In this document: one piece after another, positions 17,622-26,160 of the stretch
Layout: every line of letters begins with the position of its first letter
Numbering within the stretch: the first letter of the stretch is position 1
Source of the DNA: an uncultured Bacteroidales bacterium
Lineage (GTDB): Bacteria > Bacteroidota > Bacteroidia > Bacteroidales > WCHB1-69
Direction: 5' to 3'
Length of the DNA stretch: 32,568 bases
Assembly (NCBI GenBank): GCA_905233745.1
Contig: CAJODA010000024.1
Location: 1 to 32,568, forward strand
The notes under the pieces: model-generated
Seen by the model: only the letters and a program-made list of their open reading frames with translations
Told to the model about the DNA's origin: nothing
Database searches by the model: none
Made by a program: the position numbers and the translations under genes

Positions 17622-17965
17622 TGGCAGAATTCGGATTCTCAATTTCTAAGACCCGTTCGATCAAACTTTCCGACACGGACTTGTCGAAATACCGGCAATT
17701 GTTGGAAGCCGTACCGTCGTACAACCGCTGCATAGGTTGCGGCGGATGCACGGCCTCCTGCACCGCGCGCCAGTTCACGGACTTTAACATCCGCAAGACG
17801 CACTGGTATTTCCGCAGAGGCCAGTACGACAATCTGGAGCAGGAGCTACAAAAATGCATGTTGTGCGGGAAGTGCACGCTGGTGTGCCCAAGAGGGGTGA
17901 ACTTGCGCTCGCTCATCATCAACATGCGCCAAATACTCACGAACACGAATGAAATCATTGGATAA
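17621..17965 (+). CDS. Small 4Fe-4S dicluster protein, HdrC-like
   Basis: A 114-aa protein with Cys37, 40, 43 and 47 (CIGCGGCTASC) and Cys79, 82, 85 and 89 (CMLCGKCTLVCP). The first motif lacks the usual Pro after the fourth Cys (Thr instead). It probably passes electrons between the larger HdrC-like protein and the membrane subunit. Both ends overlap neighbours by one base (TAATG), indicating a tightly coupled complex. Confidence 0.8.
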   Translation: MAEFGFSISKTRSIKLSDTDLSKYRQLLEAVPSYNRCIGCGGCTASCTARQFTDFNIRKTHWYFRRGQYDNLEQELQKCMLCGKCTLVCPRGVNLRSLIINMRQILTNTNEIIG

Positions 17966-19746
17966 TGGAAAATTTCAGCCCTTTCGTATTGCCATTCGTT
18001 CTGGGATCCATCGGACTCCTCATCATCTGCGTTTACAAATACGTACGGTGGATACGGCAGTTCGACCGTTTGCAGCATAAAACCCTGCTTAAAAACATCT
18101 TCTCCATCAAGTTTTTACCCGCCATCGGCGAGATGTTCCGCGAGTGCCTGCTACACGTTCGCATCTCCAAGAAGAACTGGCGGCTGGGTTATATGCACCG
18201 CAGCATCGCCTTCGGCTGGTTTCTGCTGATTTTGGTGGGTGCCATAGAGAGCCGCATCGGCACCAAGGGCAATTTCCACTATTGGGTGGCCATCTTCTAC
18301 CGTTATTTCCATCAGGTTCCTCCAGAAAACCACACGGCATGGGTGTTCACCCAGCTGATGGATCTTCTGTTGCTCTATGTATTGTCGGGCATTTTCCTGG
18401 CTTTGGTCAAAAAAATCAAGTCCAATCTGCTGGGCATGAAGCGTGCCACGAAGCACACGCTCATGGATAAAGCCATCCGCATTTCCTTGTGGGGCATATT
18501 TCCTCTCCGTTTGCTCTGCGAGTCCGTATCCGCACGCCTGTACCACAACGGCGGCTTCCTCACTCAAACTATCGGCGACCTGTTCAGCACCAACGTGGCC
18601 TCTTTCCTGGAAATGCCCCTCTGGACGCTCTATTCCATCGACCTGTGCGTGTTCTTCCTGTTGCTCCCCTTCACCCGCTACATGCACATCTTCACAGAGG
18701 TTTTCCTCATCTATTTCCGCAAGGTGGGCCTGCGCGAACACACCAAGATGACCGGATTCACCAAGTTCGAGCTCAGTTCCTGCTCACGCTGCGGCATGTG
18801 CATAGATGCCTGCCCGCTGTATAAAGATTTGGGCATAACGGATGTGCAGTCTGTTTACCTGCTGCGAAACCTGCGCAACCTGGAGCATCATAAAGATATC
18901 ATTGCCGCCGGTAAAAACTGCCTGATGTGCCACCGCTGCGCCGAGGACTGCCCCGTGAACATCGACCTGATGAATATCCGGCGCATATCCCGCGACAAGG
19001 GCGACTTGGATATTACAAACGCCTACAAATACCTGTTTAAGGTAAAATCTTTCAACGCCATCGGGCGTGTGGCCTATTTCGGAGGCTGCATGTCACACCT
19101 CACCCCCAGCATCACCGAATCCATGCAAACCATATTCAGAGCCGTTGGACAGAAATACTGGTACATGGACGAAGACAGGAGCATCTGCTGCGGAAGGCCG
19201 CTGGCGCAACAAGGATTCAACCAGCAGGCTTCCAAACTGCGCCGAAAAGTAACCGATCTCATCATCAACTCCGGTGCCAAGATGCTGATCACCTCCTGTC
19301 CGATATGCTATACCTCTTTCAAGAAAGAGTACAAACTTCCCATACCGGTCATGCACCACACGGAATACATCGACAAGCTTCTCAAAAAAGGGATATTAAA
19401 GGTGAATAAGAGCGATTTGAAGGTCACTTATCACGACCCGTGCGAACTGGGACGCGGCTGCGGCATCTACAAAGAGCCGCGCAATGTGCTGAAAGCCGTC
19501 GCCAACCTGATGAAGACCCAAAACGAGAAGGAGAACAGCCTGTGCTGCGGTATGAATCTCGGCAACACCGTCATCTCCCTGGAGCAGCAGACCATCATAC
19601 GGAACACGGCGCTGGACAATCTTACCGCCCCCAATCCGGATATCATCGCCACCGCCTGCCCGATGTGCAAGAAGGCTTTCAAGCATGGCACAAACGCCAA
19701 TGTGAAAGATATCGCCGAGATTGTGGCCGATCATCTGGTTCCATAA
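17965..19746 (+). CDS. HdrE-HdrD-like membrane Fe-S oxidoreductase with two CCG domains
   Basis: A 593-aa fusion. The N-terminal 260 residues have membrane segments (about 5-24, 78-93, 130-150, 215-250) with His in MHRSIAFGW and RYMHIFTEV, consistent with a NarI/HdrE-like b-heme and quinone region. Two 4Fe-4S motifs follow: Cys273, 276, 279, 283 and Cys319, 322, 325, 329. Two CCG (DUF224) motifs are intact: Cys375, Cys408-409, Cys445 and 448; and Cys493, Cys527-528, Cys565 and 568. In HdrB/HdrD each binds a noncubane 4Fe-4S cluster. Similar architecture is seen in HdrDE, DsrMK and the ETF:menaquinone oxidoreductases of fatty-acid-oxidising anaerobes. Electron donor and acceptor are not given by the sequence; no HdrA-like flavoprotein or EtfAB is in the window. 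Confidence 0.85.
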   Translation: MENFSPFVLPFVLGSIGLLIICVYKYVRWIRQFDRLQHKTLLKNIFSIKFLPAIGEMFRECLLHVRISKKNWRLGYMHRSIAFGWFLLILVGAIESRIGTKGNFHYWVAIFYRYFHQVPPENHTAWVFTQLMDLLLLYVLSGIFLALVKKIKSNLLGMKRATKHTLMDKAIRISLWGIFPLRLLCESVSARLYHNGGFLTQTIGDLFSTNVASFLEMPLWTLYSIDLCVFFLLLPFTRYMHIFTEVFLIYFRKVGLREHTKMTGFTKFELSSCSRCGMCIDACPLYKDLGITDVQSVYLLRNLRNLEHHKDIIAAGKNCLMCHRCAEDCPVNIDLMNIRRISRDKGDLDITNAYKYLFKVKSFNAIGRVAYFGGCMSHLTPSITESMQTIFRAVGQKYWYMDEDRSICCGRPLAQQGFNQQASKLRRKVTDLIINSGAKMLITSCPICYTSFKKEYKLPIPVMHHTEYIDKLLKKGILKVNKSDLKVTYHDPCELGRGCGIYKEPRNVLKAVANLMKTQNEKENSLCCGMNLGNTVISLEQQTIIRNTALDNLTAPNPDIIATACPMCKKAFKHGTNANVKDIAEIVADHLVP

Positions 19747-19796
19747 CATGCCAATATCAATACATTTATAAACTTTATAGCAGAATTTCTGTAGCA

Positions 19797-20513
19797 ATGA
19801 ATACAAGACTAAGTGTAAACATTAACAAGGTAGCCACCATCCGCAACGCACGCGGCGGCAACATGCCGGACCTCATACAGGTGGCCAAGGACTGCGAACG
19901 TTTCGGTGCGCAGGGAATCACCGTACATCCCCGTCCGGACGGACGCCACATCAAATATCAGGATGTCCATGATCTGAAAAACATCGTCACGACGGAGTTC
20001 AATATTGAGGGATACCCTTCTGACAGTTTTATGGAACTGGTCACTGAGGTAGTACCCACGCAAGTTACCCTGGTGCCCGACCCGCCGGAGGCGCTCACTT
20101 CCAATGCCGGATGGGACACCTTGGCGAACCGCGAGTTTCTCACGGACATCATCAGCCGCCTGCACGACAAGGGCATTCGCGCCAGCATCTTTGTAAACGC
20201 AGACCCTGAGATGGTGGCCGGGGCCAAAGCCACCGGCACTGACCGAGTGGAGCTATACACTGAATCCTACGCTGCCCACTATCTCCAGGATCGCGAAGCT
20301 GCCATCAGAGACTTTGTCATTGCCGCCAAAGAGGCTGAAAGACAGCAAATCGGCCTCAACGCGGGTCATGACCTTTCTCTCGTAAACCTGAAGTATTTCC
20401 AGCAGCAGATTCCCGGTCTGCTGGAAGTCTCCATTGGCCACGCCCTGATTTGCGACGCCCTGTATCTGGGTCTTCAGGAGACTATCCGCCAATACCTGCA
20501 GCAACTCCAATAG
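19797..20513 (+). CDS. pdxJ: Pyridoxine 5'-phosphate synthase
   Basis: A 238-aa TIM-barrel enzyme that condenses 3-amino-2-oxopropyl phosphate with deoxyxylulose 5-phosphate in the DXP-dependent vitamin B6 pathway. ATG 19797 opens [21 protein letters not shown]; the frame is open upstream but that part lies antisense-free inside the HdrED gene in another frame. Motifs: [59 protein letters not shown] and [15 protein letters not shown]. It follows HdrED by 50 bases and directly precedes the radical SAM gene. PLP is the cofactor of lysine aminomutases, but the link to the neighbours may be chance. Confidence 0.95.
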   Translation: MNTRLSVNINKVATIRNARGGNMPDLIQVAKDCERFGAQGITVHPRPDGRHIKYQDVHDLKNIVTTEFNIEGYPSDSFMELVTEVVPTQVTLVPDPPEALTSNAGWDTLANREFLTDIISRLHDKGIRASIFVNADPEMVAGAKATGTDRVELYTESYAAHYLQDREAAIRDFVIAAKEAERQQIGLNAGHDLSLVNLKYFQQQIPGLLEVSIGHALICDALYLGLQETIRQYLQQLQ

Positions 20514-21476
20514 ATGATGGCTGTCCTTCACAGGGTCATCCCCATCTTCATACCACAAAAGGCATGCCCTTACCGGTGCACGTACTGCAATCAATTTGCC
20601 ATTGCGGGCCAAAGCCGCATACCCACTCCTGAGGATGCAAATCGCACGATTCAGGAACATTTGGAGACCATACCCTCCGGAGCCAATATCCGCATTGCTT
20701 TCTTCGGCGGCAGTTTTACCGGCATGAGCATAGAAGAGCAGAACAGCTATCTGGATATTGCCTACCCATACGTGCAGAAAAATGTTGTACAAAGCATACA
20801 GCTATCCACACGACCTGACTATATCACCCCTGAAATTCTGGAAAACCTCAAACAACACGGAGTGTCCCTCATCGAGTTGGGCGCCCAATCGCTACACGAC
20901 AACATCTTGCAAAACGTGAACCGCGGGCACACCGTTCGCCAAGTTCAAGAGGCCTCTTCCATGATACGGGCACACGGCTTCGATCTTGGTCTGCAGATGA
21001 TGATCGGATTGCCGGGCGACAGCAAAGAGCTAGCCCTGCGCACCGCACAGCAAATCGCCGGCTTCGGGGCTGTCTGCACACGCATCTACCCCACCCTGGT
21101 AGTCCAACACACCCCACTGGCTCATGACTACCTGGCAGGCAACTACCAACCGCTAACATTGGAGGAGGCTGTTGACTGGTGCAAAGATCTCTGGCTTTTC
21201 TTCCAAGAAAAGAACATTACCGTATTGCGAATGGGCTTACATCCTTCGGAAGGACTGCTCTCCGGTGACGATTATCTGGCTGGACCATTCCACGTATCTT
21301 TTAAGGAACTGGTGATGACCGCTATCTGGCACGACAGAATCCTATCGCAACTACACGGAGACCCCAATGCGGAAGCCCTCATCAATGTGCCTGATGGCCA
21401 AATCAATTATGCAGTCGGATATGGAAGCGCCAACAGAAAAGCGTTCCCTAACGTGAAATTTGTGTCGTGTCGCTGA
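20514..21476 (+). CDS. Radical SAM protein (Elp3/HemN-like, no acetyltransferase domain)
   Basis: A 320-aa protein. Cys18, Cys22 and Cys25 (CPYRCTYC) bind the 4Fe-4S cluster that cleaves S-adenosylmethionine. AFFGGSFTGM and IGLPGD are motifs of the B12-independent Elp3/HemN-like radical SAM group. The C-terminal region (LRMGLHPSEGLLSGDDYLAGPFH) resembles the radical SAM C-terminal extension, but the acetyltransferase domain of true Elp3 is missing. Substrate unknown; tRNA or porphyrin modification are possible by family. Its ATG follows the pdxJ stop with no gap, so the two are coupled. It converges on the PCMD gene. Confidence 0.82.
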   Translation: MMAVLHRVIPIFIPQKACPYRCTYCNQFAIAGQSRIPTPEDANRTIQEHLETIPSGANIRIAFFGGSFTGMSIEEQNSYLDIAYPYVQKNVVQSIQLSTRPDYITPEILENLKQHGVSLIELGAQSLHDNILQNVNRGHTVRQVQEASSMIRAHGFDLGLQMMIGLPGDSKELALRTAQQIAGFGAVCTRIYPTLVVQHTPLAHDYLAGNYQPLTLEEAVDWCKDLWLFFQEKNITVLRMGLHPSEGLLSGDDYLAGPFHVSFKELVMTAIWHDRILSQLHGDPNAEALINVPDGQINYAVGYGSANRKAFPNVKFVSCR

Positions 21477-21491
21477 ATTCAGCTGATTCTA

Positions 21492-22547
21492 TTATTTCCC
21501 AATGGCCATGCTTTGAGGTATGGTGCATGGAACAAAACGTATACTATAGCGTTCAGGTTCCGCCTCTCCGGCAAAGACATCATCATGATACACCTTGATC
21601 TCCGCAACCGGATTCTCTGGCGTTGCCTGGCGGACACTCACCACCGCGCGAGGAGACTCGGCGACAGCCGTCACTATAGGCAGTGGAGCGTTGGCCGACT
21701 CGTCCATTATGCAAAGATATGTGTTCGTTCCTTTCTGGTAGGCGAAATAATCAACACCGTCAAGCTGTATCGAGGAGAGGTTCTTGTTGTATATCAACCG
21801 TACATCATCAATATACAGCGCATCACCCTTGCTACCGCTCATGATATAACGATTAGTGGAAAAGTTGATGAGCAAGTAACTGGGAGTGCGAGTCCACGTA
21901 TTGACTGTGGGTGTGGGCGAAAAAGAGGCAGTTGCTGTATAAACCTTGTCGTAAGCCCTGAAGGCCTGCTTGTAATTGCGCCATTTCCCATTACCGGTAT
22001 TTTTGAAATAGAGGATTGCCGAGGCGATATTGGATGTCTGTCCCAAATCCGCTGGATCACGGAAATTGCAGTCGGTGTGCAAATGGCATTTCACAGAAGC
22101 TGTAACTGCGTCTTTTGTTTCAAACTTAGCCCAGAAACTGAGCGAATCAGGTCTTCCGGTAAACTTGAAGCCATAGCCATTGGCTCGGTCGGTGTAGCTA
22201 TGGTTCTTGAGACTGGAGGCACTCATAGAGCCCATATTGAGACGTCCGTTCGTTATGGCGCCGTTAGCGGATACGCCCAGCACCTTGTTGCAGCGAATCA
22301 CCACGGCATAGTTGCCGGTATGTCCGGGAACCCGCTCCAAAGCAGGCAGATTGCCAGGGGCACCTTTATTGGACATTGTCTTTGAAAAAGGGCCGGAGGC
22401 GTCACTAAACGAATGCCATCCCTTAGGGCAGGAAATAGCCTCACCCGGCCAATTCTCAAAACCTGAGTTTGGCATCTGCACCTGCGCAATCAAAGCAGCA
22501 GTGACACACATCAAAATCAACAATGACAAAAATCTCTTATATATCAT
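21492..22547 (-). CDS. Exported PCMD-domain protein
   Basis: A 351-aa protein. The ATG at 22547 gives a good signal peptide (MIYKRFLSLLILMCVTAALIAQ); the frame is open further upstream. The mature start MPNSGFENWPG and later KFTGRPDSLSFWAKFE and LYIDDVRLIYN are typical of the PCMD (putative carbohydrate metabolism) domain of Bacteroidetes, a beta-sandwich thought to bind glycans. No T9SS tail or lipobox is seen. It lies 22 bases after the SDR gene and is probably cotranscribed. Function is not established. Confidence 0.72.
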   Translation of the reverse strand: MIYKRFLSLLILMCVTAALIAQVQMPNSGFENWPGEAISCPKGWHSFSDASGPFSKTMSNKGAPGNLPALERVPGHTGNYAVVIRCNKVLGVSANGAITNGRLNMGSMSASSLKNHSYTDRANGYGFKFTGRPDSLSFWAKFETKDAVTASVKCHLHTDCNFRDPADLGQTSNIASAILYFKNTGNGKWRNYKQAFRAYDKVYTATASFSPTPTVNTWTRTPSYLLINFSTNRYIMSGSKGDALYIDDVRLIYNKNLSSIQLDGVDYFAYQKGTNTYLCIMDESANAPLPIVTAVAESPRAVVSVRQATPENPVAEIKVYHDDVFAGEAEPERYSIRFVPCTIPQSMAIGK

Positions 22548-22569
22548 AACATTAACATTTTTCACCATT

Positions 22570-23991
22570 TCATTTTTTCCAAATCTGCGCAAAAAACGGA
22601 CTATGTGCAGCCATATCTTCATTATCCCACTTTGGAAGAAGACAATCCGGGCACCAGTGTCCGCCCCAGAGAATCAACTTCGGCGATGCCATAAAACGGT
22701 GACCCTTATGGCATTCCCATTCCAGCTGCTCTTCCGGATTACCATTATAGCTTGCGGATACCAGCTTCCCGCCTCTGAAGGCGGCAGCCTGTTGTAATTC
22801 TTCAATTGTCAGACTCTCCAAAGGTTTTGTCTCATCGTATCCGTGATCGATATGCACGGCATGTTCCTTGCCGGCGGGTTCCGACAAGTCCAGATGCTCC
22901 CAATCCGGAATATTCTTCCAATTCTCAACTCCCCCGAAATAGGCCTTGATTCGTTCTTGATCATTATGCTTGAACCACCATTGCGTACCCCACTTTTTCT
23001 TATTGGCCACAAACCAGAGAGCTGCTTTAATGATGAAAGGAGGCACGATGACAGCCAAATGGAAGAACCACGGCAGGCCCTTGCTCATCTGGTCGAAATA
23101 GGCTTCTGCGTCAGAGTTGTCACGGAAATGCAGGTACTGCTCCAAAACATCGGCATCCAGGTAGTAGTGACCATGGAAGTTTTTCAGGGCAAACCACTTG
23201 GGGTTGAAGATTTTCTCTGGTGGCGGGCAGTGCACAGCTTTCAGGATCCGGCTTTCGAACATGTAATTGGTCATCCTGTAACCAGGCCCGCTGCTGATAT
23301 TATAGAAACGGTTCCAAAACTCCTCAGGCACATCATCGCCGCACACATGGGCAAGCAGGCGGCCGGAATCTTCCAGAGTGGCCCATTCCAGCACATCTTT
23401 GATAGGGACGTGGAACATGATAGGGTCAAAGTTCTTGAGGATACCAGGGTAGAGAATGCCGGATTGTCGAAGGCTGACCCAATGTTTGAGTCCTGAGTCA
23501 GCGAAGACACGTTCCGCGGTGATTTTGCTGGCACCGTAGTAGTCGAAAGCGCTGGCACAGACAGGATCTCCGGTGCGGCCCCAATGCAGGGGGACAGGGC
23601 GGCAGGAGACTTGGGCTACGGAGCCTATATAGACCACGCGGATGTCGTCGGCATTAGGTTGGGCGAGCACGGCCCGCACCACATTCTTAGCCGCAGTGAC
23701 GTTCACGTGCATCGTTTTTTCGGGATAGTAGTCCGCTTGCGGAGAGACCATTCCGCCGACATGGAGCACATAGTCGGCACCCGTGACACCGGCCAGCACA
23801 TCCTCGTAGCGGGTCAGGTCGCCCCACACCACCTTCACACGGTCCATAATGGGGGCGAGTTTCCGACGGTTTTTTTTGCTGTCACGGGCCAGCACAACCA
23901 CGTTATAATCATCAGGTTGTTTGAGAAGCTCTTGCAAGCCTGCCCAGCCCATCAAGCCTGTGGCACCCGTAAGGAAAACGGTCTTCTTCAT
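22570..23991 (-). CDS. Extended SDR (NAD-dependent epimerase-like) with C-terminal zinc-ribbon-like module
   Basis: A 473-aa protein. Residues 1-260 are an extended short-chain dehydrogenase: nucleotide motif TGATGLMG at 8-15, and catalytic Tyr152-x3-Lys156 (YGASK). Residues about 310-330 are hydrophobic (WFFHLAVIVPPFIIKAALWFVA) and may touch the membrane. The last 70 residues hold Cys427, His431, Cys447 and Cys450 in WECHKGHRFMASP ... GGHWCPDC, which resembles the treble-clef/zinc-ribbon pattern of DUF4379-like domains. Fusion of these parts is unusual. The first gene of an SDR-PCMD pair; substrate unknown, possibly a nucleotide sugar or a lipid-linked sugar or sterol-like compound. Confidence 0.78.
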   Translation of the reverse strand: MKKTVFLTGATGLMGWAGLQELLKQPDDYNVVVLARDSKKNRRKLAPIMDRVKVVWGDLTRYEDVLAGVTGADYVLHVGGMVSPQADYYPEKTMHVNVTAAKNVVRAVLAQPNADDIRVVYIGSVAQVSCRPVPLHWGRTGDPVCASAFDYYGASKITAERVFADSGLKHWVSLRQSGILYPGILKNFDPIMFHVPIKDVLEWATLEDSGRLLAHVCGDDVPEEFWNRFYNISSGPGYRMTNYMFESRILKAVHCPPPEKIFNPKWFALKNFHGHYYLDADVLEQYLHFRDNSDAEAYFDQMSKGLPWFFHLAVIVPPFIIKAALWFVANKKKWGTQWWFKHNDQERIKAYFGGVENWKNIPDWEHLDLSEPAGKEHAVHIDHGYDETKPLESLTIEELQQAAAFRGGKLVSASYNGNPEEQLEWECHKGHRFMASPKLILWGGHWCPDCLLPKWDNEDMAAHSPFFAQIWKK

Positions 23992-24041
23992 AATCGATAT
24001 TTAATAATATAATCAGGGTAAGGACCCATTTTTGAGGGGGC

Positions 24042-24070
24042 CAAAAATACAAAAAAAGGGGAAATGCAAA
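24042..24070 (-). promoter_or_regulatory. Promoter for the SDR-PCMD pair
   Basis: On the minus strand TTTG (24067-24070) and TATTTTTG (24042-24049) are separated by 17 bases, matching both parts of the Bacteroidetes promoter (-33 TTTG, -7 TAnnTTTG). The start codon is 50 bases further on. Confidence 0.6.
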
Positions 24071-24095
24071 CAGGGAGTAATATCGAGGAAAGAAT

Positions 24096-24123
24096 AAAAA
24101 ACAGGGCGGAAGTTTCCGCCCTG
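24096..24123 (-). terminator. Rho-independent terminator after thrS
   Basis: CAGGGCGGAA (24102-24111) pairs perfectly with TTCCGCCCTG (24114-24123), a GC-rich stem. On the minus strand it is followed by TTTTTTA. It lies 13 bases past the thrS stop. Confidence 0.9.
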
Positions 24124-24136
24124 CCAATTATCGTGA

Positions 24137-26074
24137 TTAGTTCTCCAACTCTTCTTGAATAGCTTTTCGGATTAGCGTTACGAAGTCATCCAGCGGCATA
24201 ATGCCGTCGTTAATATTGCCGTGGCGACGCACGGAGACGGTGCCATCCTCCTCTTCCTTCTCGCCCACGATGAGCATGTAAGGCACCTTGGCGGTTTCGG
24301 CGTCGCGGATCTTACGGCCGGTCTTCTCGCTGCGCTCGTCGATGTAGCAGCGGATATCCTGCTCGTCCAAAGCGGCGCGCACCTTCTGGGCGTATTCCAT
24401 GTACTTCTCGCTGATGGGCAGAATGACCACCTGGTCGGAAGTGAGCCACAACGGGAAGTTGCCGCCGGTGTGCTCCAGCAACACAGCCACGAAACGCTCC
24501 ATGGAGCCGAACGGGGCGCGGTGAATCATCACCGGACGCTTCTTCTGGCCGTCAGCATCCGTGTATTCCAGTTCAAAACGCTCGGGCAGGTTGTAATCCA
24601 CCTGCACAGTACCCAGCTGCCACTCGCGGCCGATGGCGTCCTTCACCATAAAGTCGAGTTTCGGGCCGTAGAACGCGGCTTCGCCCTCCACCTCGATGGT
24701 GTTCAGACCCTTCTCGGCAGCAGCCTCGATGATAGCACGTTGCGCCTTCTCCCAGTTCTCGTCGGTACCGATGTACTTCTCCTTGTTGTTCGGGTCGCGC
24801 AGGGATACCTGTGCTTTATAGTTTTCGAACTTCAGTGTCTTGAAAATATAGAGGATGATGTCGATGACCTTGCAGAACTCCTCCTTGATCTGGTCGGAAG
24901 TACAGTACAAGTGAGCGTCGTCCTGCGTAAAGCCACGCACGCGTGTCAGGCCGTGCAACTCACCGCTCTGCTCGTAACGATACACCGTGCCGAACTCCGC
25001 CAGACGAAGAGGCAGCTCTTTATAGGAGCGCGGACGGGCGGCGAAAATCTGGCAGTGGTGCGGACAGTTCATCGGTTTGAGGAAGAACTCCTCGCCCTCT
25101 TGCGGCGTAGTGATCGGGCGGAAGGAGTCCGCACCGTATTTCGCATAGTGGCCAGAGGTCTTGTAAAGGTTCACATTGCCGATATGCGGCGTGATAACCT
25201 GCTGATAGCCATATTTTTTCTGCACTTTGCGCAAGAACTGCTCCAGACGGTCGCGCAGAGCAGCGCCTTTGGGCAGCCACAACGGCAAACCTTGGCCCAC
25301 GAGGGGTGAGAAGGTGAACAACTCCATCTCACGGCCCAACTTGCGGTGGTCGCGTTTGGCAGCCTCCTCGAGGAGAGTCAAATATTCGTCCAATTCTTTC
25401 TTCTTCGGGAAAGTGACAGCATAGATACGGGTCAGCTGTTTGCGCTTTTCGTCACCACGCCAATAGGCACCTGCCGTCTTCAGCAACTTGATGGCCTTGA
25501 TCATGGAAGTGTCGTGCAAGTGCGGACCGCGACAGAGGTCAGTGAAGGGGCCGCTCTCATAGAACGAAATCTGACCATCTTCCAAACCGTCAATCAATTC
25601 AAGTTTGTACTCGTCGCCCTTCTTCTGGAAATAGTCAAGTGCATCCGCCTTGCAAACCTCGCGGCGCACAAACTGGATCTTCTGAGAAGCCAGTTCTTTC
25701 ATCTTCTCCTCGATTTTCGGAAAATCGTCGGATGAGATGGTATAGTTCATAAAATCGATGTCATAGTAGAAACCGGTTTCGATATGGGGTCCGATGCCGA
25801 ATTTCACGCCCGGATAGAGCGATTCGATGGCAGCGGCCATCAAGTGCGCGGAGCTGTGCCAGAAGGTGTCCTTTCCTTCGCGATCGTTCCACGTGTATAA
25901 TGTGAGGGTTGCATCTTCGTTGATGGGTTTGTCCAGTTCGACCAGCTGGTCGTTCACTTTGGCCACTAGGACGTTGCGGGCCAATCCTTCACTGATGGCA
26001 AGGGCCACCTGATAGGCGGTGGAACCTTTTTCCACCTGTTTGATAGAGCCGTCAGGCAATGTGATATTGATCAT
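24137..26074 (-). CDS. thrS: Threonyl-tRNA synthetase
   Basis: A 645-aa class II synthetase that charges tRNA-Thr. Domains: TGS (1-60), editing domain with [12 protein letters not shown] at about 73-84, catalytic core with motif 2 ([22 protein letters not shown]), the zinc ligand Cys337 in [10 protein letters not shown], and motif 3 ([13 protein letters not shown]); then the anticodon-binding domain ([14 protein letters not shown] ... [20 protein letters not shown]). Length is normal. In many Bacteroidetes thrS leads into infC-rpmI-rplT, but here a strong terminator follows at once, so it is monocistronic. Confidence 0.98.
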   Translation of the reverse strand: MINITLPDGSIKQVEKGSTAYQVALAISEGLARNVLVAKVNDQLVELDKPINEDATLTLYTWNDREGKDTFWHSSAHLMAAAIESLYPGVKFGIGPHIETGFYYDIDFMNYTISSDDFPKIEEKMKELASQKIQFVRREVCKADALDYFQKKGDEYKLELIDGLEDGQISFYESGPFTDLCRGPHLHDTSMIKAIKLLKTAGAYWRGDEKRKQLTRIYAVTFPKKKELDEYLTLLEEAAKRDHRKLGREMELFTFSPLVGQGLPLWLPKGAALRDRLEQFLRKVQKKYGYQQVITPHIGNVNLYKTSGHYAKYGADSFRPITTPQEGEEFFLKPMNCPHHCQIFAARPRSYKELPLRLAEFGTVYRYEQSGELHGLTRVRGFTQDDAHLYCTSDQIKEEFCKVIDIILYIFKTLKFENYKAQVSLRDPNNKEKYIGTDENWEKAQRAIIEAAAEKGLNTIEVEGEAAFYGPKLDFMVKDAIGREWQLGTVQVDYNLPERFELEYTDADGQKKRPVMIHRAPFGSMERFVAVLLEHTGGNFPLWLTSDQVVILPISEKYMEYAQKVRAALDEQDIRCYIDERSEKTGRKIRDAETAKVPYMLIVGEKEEEDGTVSVRRHGNINDGIMPLDDFVTLIRKAIQEELEN

Positions 26075-26113
26075 GATGTAACAGTACTAATTATTCCTTT
26101 CGCAAAAAGTTTG

Positions 26114-26121
26114 CAAAAGTA
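26114..26121 (-). promoter_or_regulatory. -7 promoter element for thrS
   Basis: TACTTTTG on the minus strand matches TAnnTTTG, 39 bases before the thrS start. No T-box-like leader could be fitted in the 86-bp gap. Confidence 0.45.
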
Positions 26122-26160
26122 CAAAAAAAGAAGTTATACCGCAAGTGCAATCCCTGCTCC

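Noticed and set aside
19440..19796. Upstream extension of PdxJ
   Set aside because: It lies in another frame of the HdrED gene; PdxJ has its normal length and start at 19797.
24221..25309. 362-codon open frame opposite thrS
   Set aside because: Antisense to a highly conserved synthetase; no motif and no promoter.
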